Virus record (IMG/VR): IMGVR_UViG_3300005753_000040
Location: 1-23,175 of that record
Source of the DNA: a virus
Length of the DNA: 23,175 nt
Direction: 5' to 3' (one strand)
This document shows, piece by piece, positions 1 to 7,600 of the stretch (the stretch's first letter is position 1; each line of letters begins with the position of its first letter). The notes under the pieces were generated by a model that saw only the letters and a list, made by a program, of their open reading frames with translations, had not been told where the DNA came from and searched no databases. The position numbers and the translations under genes are program-made.

Positions 1-533
1 GATTCACTTTGCCAGTTTCGCAAATCAAAAAACTGTGGATACTGTTCAAATACCGCCGCAACATCGGTTAATTCATGTCCTACAATGGTTAAACCATGCC
101 AGTCAAATTCGTATAGCTGACCACTTGCATCACTGTTATCAACGGTGCTTGCAGCGATTTCAAAATCAGTATGTTGCTCAATGCCGCTGACGGGATAATT
201 TGTATGGCGAATATCAATAGGATGCTGAAGATACTCAAATAATTCATGACGTTTAAAAGAGGAATGGGCATGATAAGTAATGGCATGATAATAATGTGTG
301 TACAGCGCACTGCTAGCATCTGCATTATCAAGCGTCAATGGCTCATGATCCCATTGTTGATTCCAATACGGATGCTCTCGATACAAAATAGCTGTATGTG
401 ATTGTTTGTATTCTTCAAGACAGGCTTTAATGTCGTCATTAAATACCTTGAGTGACGGAACAGTAATAATGACATAAAACGTAAATCGTTCATTCCAGAT
501 ACGAGAATCAACATCTGCATTATCAATGTGCAA
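1..533 (-). repeat. DN-x-DA-x-S-x-LY protein repeats in the gp48-like C-terminus
   Basis: Three units start near residues 110, 175 and 238 of the gp48-like protein. Their cores read LHIDNADVDSRIW, LTLDNADASSALY and STVDNSDASGQLY. The last two are followed by a short spacer and then an H-x-I/L-x-I/V hydrophobic strand. A fourth copy (CHVDNTHANSELY) occurs 13 kb away at 13866-13645. The repeats are visible at DNA level mainly as a shared GCATTATCAA-like string on the plus strand near 522 and 327. The array may continue beyond the window edge. Confidence 0.65.
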
Positions 534-860
534 CCTATCGCAGCTATTATCACTAACAATGGCATCAATGCCCCACTGCTGTTGTAATAATGTTTGGTAA
601 TCGCTATTGCTCCAACCGTGCAATTTTCCAATCGTTTTAGGTGCATCTTCCGCTAATGTGCAAAGCTGAAGATGAAAACGCGCATATTCTTCACCCATCG
701 CATGTAAAAGCCGATCAAACACACCGCCATCAACAATATCCCATGCATCACCTTGCCTTAAAAGCAGGCGTAATTTACGTTGATAACTGTCTGCACCAAT
801 ATCACATCCCATCTTAGATAAAGGAATAAGATTAATATTTTGAGCAATACACGTACTCAT
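1..860 (-). CDS. Mu gp48 / P2 gpI-type baseplate protein with C-terminal repeats, partial
   Basis: The frame is open from an ATG at 860 to the window edge, giving 286 complete residues with no stop, so the gene continues to the left. Residues about 28-97 (LRLLLRQGDAWDIVDGGVFD, then helices rich in L, A and E, then GKLHGWSNSDYQTLL) resemble the Mu gp48/YmfQ family (Phage_Mu_Gp48, DUF2313), which sits at the baseplate edge and carries the tail fibres. From residue 110 the protein departs from that family: three imperfect repeats begin with a (I/L/V)DN(A/S)D motif at residues 112-115, 177-180 and 240-243, two of them followed by a LY pair. The start overlaps the gp47 stop as ATGA, which fixes it and implies coupled translation. 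The repeats may be a receptor-binding or fibre-docking extension; that is inference. Confidence 0.8.
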   Translation of the reverse strand, partial: MSTCIAQNINLIPLSKMGCDIGADSYQRKLRLLLRQGDAWDIVDGGVFDRLLHAMGEEYARFHLQLCTLAEDAPKTIGKLHGWSNSDYQTLLQQQWGIDAIVSDNSCDRLHIDNADVDSRIWNERFTFYVIITVPSLKVFNDDIKACLEEYKQSHTAILYREHPYWNQQWDHEPLTLDNADASSALYTHYYHAITYHAHSSFKRHELFEYLQHPIDIRHTNYPVSGIEQHTDFEIAASTVDNSDASGQLYEFDWHGLTIVGHELTDVAAVFEQYPQFFDLRNWQSE

Positions 861-1921
861 AATCCTCTGTCTTCATTTTTATCTAACCATTGGATTTCAC
901 CTAAAGAAAAGACTTCTTTATCACCACACTGCTGATCTCCGACAGGAGTAATCAATGTGTAATCAATACTATAGCGCTGTATTGCGGCATCAATTTCAGA
1001 TTCACGCATTCGTGCAGATTGTTGGCGTTTATGCCTAAATAATAACTGTAGTTCTTTTGTAATACCTACTTTAAGTACATCATCTGTAATATCCGAAATT
1101 GTGATATTGACGATTTTTGGTGTTGCCGCCAAAAGGTAAACGGTTGCCCCTGAATTTCTTTTTTTATCCAGCGTTATCTGGGCTTTTTTAAGGGTTTCAT
1201 TATCGGGAATAATGCTCAAGCTGTTACCTGCAATGCAGCGTATAACCACGCTACCTAGTCCCATTTCTCTTTGGTAAACCCAAGCATCTGTTATGGCGGG
1301 ATGCGAGTCTTTAGTCCATTGAGCATAGTCATCATCATCACCAATTTTAGAACGTTCTGCGAACTTCTTGGCAACCCGATTACGCCATGTTTCAAACGTT
1401 TCTAGGTTCGCACCCCCGCCAATACTTTGTAAATTTCCACTGCTGCTAATGCCTTCCATCGCACTCATAAATTCTAATTCTGAATTAAGCGCTATATTGC
1501 CATTCTGTCCCGCCTCAAGTGCGATAATTTCGCATAATATTAAGGGGTTATCGGTAACAGCATGAGTGACTTTGTAGCGTTGTTTTGATGCTTTATGTTG
1601 AAGTTGTGCGCCCAGAGGGATTGTGCCTGAACCCGATACTAATAATTTACCCGTGGACTGGGTAGCTTCAAGGCGTTCTGCTTCTAAAGAAGTCGCCCAG
1701 CGTTCCAGCCAATCAATATCGGCTGTTAAAGGATGAAGTTGCTTTGCAAGGTATTCTGCATAACCATATAGGCCATGAAATACACCTGCATTGGCCTGTG
1801 ATAGGCAATTTAAAAGGGATTCATCCGCCCGCGCATTCGCATCCTGTAAGTGATATTCAATATCACTTTGGATGCGATCAATTAAAACAGGTAATGAGGG
1901 ACGCGATGCGTATTCTGACAT
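857..1921 (-). CDS. Baseplate wedge protein, Mu gp47 / P2 gpJ family
   Basis: This 354-residue protein matches the baseplate J-like family along its whole length. The N-terminus (SRPSLPVLIDRIQSDIEYHL) and the segment VFHGLYGYAEYLAKQL followed by DWLERWA are the Mu gp47 pattern, and the central GGGANLETFETWRNRV segment is the usual J-family signature. It forms the baseplate wedge that links the hub to the fibre-bearing gp48/gpI protein, whose gene follows with an ATGA overlap. The ATG at 1921 has only a poor ribosome binding site, so translation may depend on the upstream genes. The length is normal for the family. Confidence 0.93.
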   Translation of the reverse strand: MSEYASRPSLPVLIDRIQSDIEYHLQDANARADESLLNCLSQANAGVFHGLYGYAEYLAKQLHPLTADIDWLERWATSLEAERLEATQSTGKLLVSGSGTIPLGAQLQHKASKQRYKVTHAVTDNPLILCEIIALEAGQNGNIALNSELEFMSAMEGISSSGNLQSIGGGANLETFETWRNRVAKKFAERSKIGDDDDYAQWTKDSHPAITDAWVYQREMGLGSVVIRCIAGNSLSIIPDNETLKKAQITLDKKRNSGATVYLLAATPKIVNITISDITDDVLKVGITKELQLLFRHKRQQSARMRESEIDAAIQRYSIDYTLITPVGDQQCGDKEVFSLGEIQWLDKNEDRGL

Positions 1922-1946
1922 TCCGTAATGATAATTAATTTTTACC

Positions 1947-2090
1947 TTAAAACGACCAAATCGACTCCGTTTTAGGGAATTTTGGAATGTTATTTAGCTG
2001 TATTTGCGCTACCCCTTCAACAATGCGGCCCTGAAAAACAACCTGCACGGGAGGTTTTTGTGGTATTGAGATTACCTTCAATATTAACAT
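1947..2090 (-). CDS. Small ORF overlapping the spike gene (47 residues)
   Basis: An ATG at 2090 opens a 47-residue frame (MLILKVISIPQKPPVQVVFQ, ending KTESIWSF) that overlaps the last 74 bases of the spike gene in another frame and ends 25 bases before gp47. It fills a gap that otherwise has no gene. The sequence reads like a real beta-rich peptide, not random shadow: alternating hydrophobic residues and a VQVVFQGRIVEGVAQIQL strand pattern. AAAGG lies only 2 bases before the ATG, which is too close for a good binding site, so the true start could be a later codon. I do not recognise a family. It could also be the displaced C-terminus of the spike after a frameshift. Confidence 0.4.
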   Translation of the reverse strand: MLILKVISIPQKPPVQVVFQGRIVEGVAQIQLNNIPKFPKTESIWSF

Positions 2091-2487
2091 CGCCTTTGAA
2101 TATAATTTCAGGAGCTTTGATTGTGATTTTTTTATCAGAATGAATTTCTATACCGTCCCGTTTAATCCACACATGCTGCCCTTGGTCATCATAGATAGCA
2201 CATTCACCTGTGTGTTCAAGTTTAAAGCGATGGTTGCGATCTGTTATACAAATAATAACCATGTGTTCACGGTCGCCATTTTGACTGAGACTGATGCCTT
2301 CCGCACCAGCATGAGGATAATGAGCAAAACCATAAGGTTGGTAGTTCTCACGCTTATCCCTTAGTTCACCATCTTTCTGCGTGAATTGTGTTTCTTGCAA
2401 AGCAGTGTCTTCATTAATTTTTGTTATTTTGCAAACTGTTAATAGCATCTCTAACTTATTGCGAATTGCATCCCAACGTTGATTCAT
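2017..2487 (-). CDS. Baseplate spike, Mu gp45 / gpV family
   Basis: The protein has 156 residues. The middle part (QPYGFAHYPHAGAEGISLSQ, then GDREHMVIICITDRN, then GECAIYDDQGQHVWI) is the OB-fold pattern of Mu gp45 spikes, and the end (GIEIHSDKKITIKAPEIIFK then GDVNIEGNL) is the start of a triple beta-helix with six- to eight-residue strands. It should form the trimeric membrane-piercing tip at the centre of the baseplate. AAGGAATA before the ATG at 2487 is a good ribosome binding site, and the gene starts 12 bases after the hub stop. The C-terminus is odd: after GNLNT the helix pattern gives way to TTKTSRAGCFSGPHC and a stop, and family members normally continue with more beta-helix. A frameshift or recent truncation is possible. 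Confidence 0.87.
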   Translation of the reverse strand: MNQRWDAIRNKLEMLLTVCKITKINEDTALQETQFTQKDGELRDKRENYQPYGFAHYPHAGAEGISLSQNGDREHMVIICITDRNHRFKLEHTGECAIYDDQGQHVWIKRDGIEIHSDKKITIKAPEIIFKGDVNIEGNLNTTKTSRAGCFSGPHC

Positions 2488-2499
2488 AAATTTATTCCT

Positions 2500-3492
2500 T
2501 CAGGCATATAATTCAGGTTTAACTAATTCCAATGTTGACAGCGTTCCGCCATTATCATCAACATGCAGTTTCACCGACGCAACCAGCATCGTCTCATTAA
2601 ATTCTAAACGAGGACTAATGAGCATAGGCAACATCAAAGGCCGCCAAACCCTGCCTTTAATAAATTCCCAACCTGGCACAGTAATACTGGCTCTTTTGCC
2701 TTTTGCCCTGCGCGTTCTAGATTCCCAGTCGCCCCGATCTTCACTTTCTTTGGTGTTGTCTTGTTTTTCAGGACGCACAATTAAGACACGGTTTAATCGT
2801 TTATGTGTGCCTTTGGTGACGGCTTTGATATTTGTTTCACCCTTGTGGCGTTGTGACTTAACACGGTACTCGCCATATTGATCATTATTAGTATGGGTGG
2901 CAGAGCCGTTAGTAAAATTTACGCCTTCCTCAAGTGTGTAATCAATCACAATCGGCTTAGCTTTTTTGATATGCAGAATGCCATCACCATAGGTATAGCA
3001 AAGCAATTTACGCTGCCGTGCATGTTGCTCAATGGAATCAAAGACGCTTTCACCATCATTCACGGCATAAATTTCAAAAGGCTCACCAGGTTCAGGGCAT
3101 TCGACTTTGACTTTATGGGGAGCGCACAATACTTCAGCCGCTTCGCGGATGGTCACATTGTGCATTTCTTGGTTAGGCATTAATGCCGAGCTATCAATTA
3201 AATCACAAGTAATATCACGCCCCGATATATTAATATCATGCTGATTGGGGCTAATTTGTGGGTTTTGATTTTCAACATAACCGTTCAATACGGGTGTATC
3301 CCCGATTAAAACGCGACAGGCTGTATCTAATTGCACTGGGTGAGCGGCTAATGCTGCAATACCTGCTTCAGAGCATTGGAAGCTAAAACTATTACTCATT
3401 TGCTCAATGGATTGATGTATCTCAATGGATTTCCAACCCGCAAGATTTCCGCTCGATGTCTGCAAAATCACATCGGATAATACAAAAGCCAT
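2500..3492 (-). CDS. Baseplate hub, Mu gpP (gp44) family
   Basis: From the ATG at 3492 the protein has 330 residues, starting MAFVLSDVILQTSSGNLAGW. It has the hub layout: an N-terminal beta domain (WKSIEIHQSIEQMSNSFSFQ), a central domain with NPQISPNQHDINISGRDITC and DLIDSS, and later QRKLLCYTYGDGILHI, all typical of Mu gp44 and related gpD hubs. It forms the trimeric ring that joins the tube to the gp45 spike. An upstream GTG-type extension exists in the same frame, but the 3492 start overlaps the preceding stop as TAATG, the same coupling seen at 4151 and 4627, so I prefer it. Confidence 0.9.
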   Translation of the reverse strand: MAFVLSDVILQTSSGNLAGWKSIEIHQSIEQMSNSFSFQCSEAGIAALAAHPVQLDTACRVLIGDTPVLNGYVENQNPQISPNQHDINISGRDITCDLIDSSALMPNQEMHNVTIREAAEVLCAPHKVKVECPEPGEPFEIYAVNDGESVFDSIEQHARQRKLLCYTYGDGILHIKKAKPIVIDYTLEEGVNFTNGSATHTNNDQYGEYRVKSQRHKGETNIKAVTKGTHKRLNRVLIVRPEKQDNTKESEDRGDWESRTRRAKGKRASITVPGWEFIKGRVWRPLMLPMLISPRLEFNETMLVASVKLHVDDNGGTLSTLELVKPELYA

Positions 3493-4151
3493 TAATCTTC
3501 GCCTAGATGACTGAGTACTTCCATATAGTGTCCTGCGGGACAAAATGTCGGGTGACTCATTTTATTACGATCAATTAAATCCTGTTCATGTGCTATCGAC
3601 CCATAGAGCTGATAACTGAGTAATAATGCGGGTAAAGATTCTTGCCGTTTAACATACATAATATAAGGCAAAGAAGCAGCTTGACGTTCAATGGATTCAA
3701 TTAATAATACTTTCCAATCCCGCCAGATAGCATACATCGCATCCGAGCAACGCAATTCGGATTCCCTCACGTGATTTTTGAGCGCTTGCTTAACTTTATT
3801 GGCCTGATCCACGCTTTCATAACGTCTTAGACACGATAAACGCATAATTTCGAGCAATAGAATATCTTGTACAAATAAAAAAAACCCTGTCTCATCACTT
3901 TTATCAATAAAGGCGACTGCATTATATTGACGTTGACGTAACTGATAAGTGTGCTCTACATATTCGCTATAATCTTCTGTGTGTTCTTGTTGATACTCAA
4001 TAGACCACGGATTATCCGATTGATGTATATCCAATGCACGATAAAGTGCTATCCGCAAATCACTTGCTGTCTCTGTTGCCAGCATCGTTTTGATATTAAT
4101 CGATAAAAACAACGCTAAATCCTGTATTTGCGTCTCTAACGCTAAGTGCAT
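3492..4151 (-). CDS. C-terminal half of a split Mu gpN-type protein
   Basis: The 219-residue product (MHLALETQIQDLALFLSINI) is mostly helical and ends with SLPALLLSYQLYGSIAHEQD then NKMSHPTFCPAGHYMEVL, which is the usual C-terminus of the Mu gpN/DNA circularisation family, a tail-baseplate protein. In Mu and most relatives this part is fused to the N-terminal domain coded here by the preceding gene. The split looks functional: the first gene ends TAA, the second starts ATG within TAATG, and AGGTGG lies about 5 bases upstream of that ATG. An in-frame GTG at 4160 is an alternative start. The function of the family in the tail is inferred from its location and its role in Mu. Confidence 0.8.
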   Translation of the reverse strand: MHLALETQIQDLALFLSINIKTMLATETASDLRIALYRALDIHQSDNPWSIEYQQEHTEDYSEYVEHTYQLRQRQYNAVAFIDKSDETGFFLFVQDILLLEIMRLSCLRRYESVDQANKVKQALKNHVRESELRCSDAMYAIWRDWKVLLIESIERQAASLPYIMYVKRQESLPALLLSYQLYGSIAHEQDLIDRNKMSHPTFCPAGHYMEVLSHLGED

Positions 4152-4627
4152 TACATCCACCTTTTTAGTGTATTATCAAATTCACCATTGACTTGTTTTG
4201 ATGATTTAACGTGGGTTGTATTGATTTTTGCTAAGGTATTAGAGGCTGATTTTGGGTGTGTCACCGCATCTTCTTGAGCAAAATTTAAATCAAATAAAGC
4301 TTCCCCGCTTTTGTCTGTTTGGTGTTTTGCACTATAAGATTTCAAGGCAACATTGACCGATCCGTATTGGGGGTGAATTAAAACACCAACACCTTTCTTC
4401 TCTAATGCTGCAATAAGGGCATCCCGCTTGCCCATATAGTCTTGCCCAATCACATAAGCTGAAAACTTATATTGACGTGCTTTTAAGCCCATATCCTCAT
4501 TATCAGGTTCATCCTTATAAGGATACTCATGCGTCGGGCCACGTCGCCCTCCACTCATACTATCGCCATCGACCAAAAACGGCACACCGCGAAAACTGGC
4601 GGCTTGCAGTTGCTCTTTCCACGCCAT
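4151..4627 (-). CDS. N-terminal half of a split gpN, DNA_circ_N domain
   Basis: This 158-residue protein starts MAWKEQLQAASFRGVPFLVD and continues with GRRGPTHEYPYKDEPDNEDM, then QYKFSAYVIGQDYMGKRDAL, then GVGVLIHPQYGSVNVALKSY. That is the DNA_circ_N domain almost end to end (Mu gpN, phage DNA circularisation/baseplate protein). After the domain come about 35 polar residues and a stop, whereas family members continue into a second, helical domain. That second domain is coded by the next gene with a TAATG junction. The start also overlaps the tape-measure stop as TAATG. Confidence 0.88.
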   Translation of the reverse strand: MAWKEQLQAASFRGVPFLVDGDSMSGGRRGPTHEYPYKDEPDNEDMGLKARQYKFSAYVIGQDYMGKRDALIAALEKKGVGVLIHPQYGSVNVALKSYSAKHQTDKSGEALFDLNFAQEDAVTHPKSASNTLAKINTTHVKSSKQVNGEFDNTLKRWM

Positions 4628-7600
4628 TAGTTGGTCATCATCCTGCCCGTATTCACCTGTATTGTGTGATCAGGTCGGGCGGATGTTAACGATTTGACCC
4701 GCACAGGTTTATCCGAGTCAATACGGACATGTAATTCAGATTTATTGGTAACACCTTTAGCTGCTGCAGCGGCATGACGGTTGGGAATATTGTCAATTCC
4801 TGTGGGCAAAGGGGTATTTAAAATAGCATTCATCTCGTCTTTTAATTGAGCTAAATGTTTAGAAAAGAACGAAAAAACAGGAGTCCACGAAGATTGTAAG
4901 TCGCTACCTGATCCTGCGAAAGCCTGCACAGGATTTGTATCCATTGCCGTATTAACCGCATTGCCCATCATGGGAAAAGATTGATTAAAATTAGTAAGCG
5001 GTACAGCCCATTGTTGCTGCAATTGCGTCGCAGCATTGCCAAATTGAACCACCTTGTTAGTATCAAAGGCTTGATCATTAGCCGCTGTAAAACTTCCCAA
5101 CGCCTCACTTGCCCAGTTACCCATCTGCTGTATTGCTGTGCCTGCAAAATCTGTGTCCTGGTCATTTGTTTTAGATTGCATAAAATCAGGTAATACTGAT
5201 TGCCAATCTAAGGAAGGTAATTCAAAAGCAGGAATAAAGCTTTTCCAATCAAAGCTAAAATCAGGCAGTAATGCCTTCCAATCCAAGGAAGGTAATTCAA
5301 AATTATCCCACTTTTCTTTTAGTCTTTGACCTAATTGTTCGCCTTGTTTGTAAAGGTTCTCGGAATCCAGAAAGGATTTGACCTGATTAGCCAATGGTTC
5401 GGCAAACTTAAGTGAGGGTAATTCAAAATTATCCCACTTTTCTTTTAGTCTTTGACCTAATTGCTCGCCTTGTTTGTAAAGGTTCTCGGAATCCAGAAAG
5501 GATTTGACCTGATTAGCCAATGGTTCGGCAAACTTAAGTGAGGGTAATTCAAAATTATCCCACTTTTCTTTTAGTCTTTGACCTAATTGCTCGCCTTGTT
5601 TGTAAAGGTTTTCAGCATCAATCCATTCTCTAAACTGAATGCCCAGTGATTCGCCTGATTTAAAAGAAGGTAATTCAATGTCAGGAATATAAAAGTCTTC
5701 TTTTCGTAGTTGATTGCCCTCACCTGAAAGTGACCCCCAAAGCCGCGAACCAAAATCACTTGCACGCTCTACTGAGCCGCCCAGTGCATCAATCGCACTG
5801 GGCAACTCAAAGGCGAGAAAGTCATGAATTCTAGGTGAATCAGTGGCAAAACTTTCAACGATGTCATCCCACCAATACCATGCTGCACCCAATGCGGTCA
5901 CTGCACCCACGGCAAGCCATACAGGTGCAGAAATTAACACAGCCCCTGCACCCACAAATGCCAACGCGCCACTCAAGGCAGTGACAGTAGTGGTAACACT
6001 GCCAAACACCGCAAATGCACCTAAACCAATAATTAGGTTATCCCATCCACCCACAAAGTCAGCAACCGCATCAACGGCTTTAAAAACGGATTTACCTACT
6101 TTGATAATTTTCTCGCCTGTTTGCCAAAGGTCTTTACCAAATTTGACCACTTGATCAGAGGTTTTTTCTGCCCATACTTTTAAGCTACCGTCTTTTGACA
6201 TCGCTTTAATATCACCTAATAGTCCATCTAATTGACTACTGAGCCAATCAAATGCACCTGACTCTAAGATTAAAAATTGAAATTCTTTATACCAATCGCC
6301 TAAGTTATCCAGCATTCCATTCCAAGTACCTGACATCTTGTCCATGCTGCCTGCGTACTTATCGTTATAGATCGCTTGCAAGGTGCTTTGCATTAAGGCT
6401 TTATTGGTTTTATCAACCCGCTTTAAGGTTTCTTTGCCATTACTGTCGATGTATTTATATTCAATCAGGTGTGTGTTTTTAACCTCGGAGCCTGATACGC
6501 CAAAGTCATTCAATGCAGCAAAATCACCCTCCATTGCCGCCGTCATTGCATCGACAGCCTCTGAAATTTCTTTACCTTTTGCAGTGGCTGCATCCCCTAA
6601 ACTTTGCAGTAGGCCGTCTTTAACAGGATCTAAACCTACCTCTCTTAATTTAATGAATTCTTCACTGACTTGAGCAATATCAAACGGAGCGTTGACAGCA
6701 AAATCCCGTATCCATGCAAAGGAATGTTCTGCTTTTTTATTATCTTGCTCTAACGCACCCAATGTGACCCGATAACGATCAAATTCTCGTGTTGTATCTG
6801 TTAGCCCTTGTAGTACCCCTAAACCTAATTCTGTTGCCAGACTTTTTCCACGCCCTCTATTTCTTGAAATTAAATTACCCCATTGGCGTAGCAAGCCACC
6901 TTGCCGCTGAACACGACGATTAGTGTGATTAAAACTATCACTCACTAAACGTTGATTAGTGACAAGCTGTCGTGCCGATCTGGATCTTGCGATAATACGT
7001 CCCCAGCTCCGTGTGACATCCGCTTGTCGTTGAATTGCAGTGCTGGTTTGATTAAAACGGCGAAATAACCGTCTCTGAGTATTAATTAATTGTTGTGAAA
7101 CCCCTCTCGTTCTTGCAATGGTACGGTTCCATGCTTGAGTTGCTCGTCCTTGTTGTCTACTGGCATTATCATTTGAGGCAGAATGTGTACGCCTTCGTCT
7201 TCCTCTTTGGCGGCGCGGTGCATTTGAATTTTCGGGCGCTTGAGTACGACGATTATCGCTATCAGAATCAATTTCACCTTGAAAGTCGCCTGCGGCACTT
7301 TGCGTTGATCTAAAGGATCGACCTAATCCTGTTACAGCGGCACTTGCCAGTCCAATAGGCGCAATTAAAAGCGAGATGGCTCCACCAATCATGCTAAAAA
7401 TACTGGCGACTGCCCCAATGGCTAAAAATGCCCCGATACCTGCGATTAGGTTATCCCAACCGCCTACAAATTCAGCAACAGTTCCAAGCATTTTATGGAA
7501 TTTTTTGCCCATATTCCAGAGCTTTTCGCCTGCACTAAAAACATTATCACCAAACTTAATAATATTGTTTGAAATGGTGGTTGCCCATTCTTGCAAGCTG

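Noticed and set aside
89-646. Two small minus-strand ORFs of 80 and 103 codons
   Set aside because: They are shadows of the gp48-like frame, which is open through the whole of 1-860 and overlaps gp47 by ATGA.
5843-6154. Plus-strand Ala/Thr/Pro-rich ORF opposite the tape measure
   Set aside because: The composition is what antisense reading of Gly/Ala/Val-rich codons gives; there is no start signal.
7086-7313. Overlapping ORFs on both strands in the Arg-rich part of the tape measure
   Set aside because: They lie wholly inside the tape-measure gene and their translations lack any domain or binding site.
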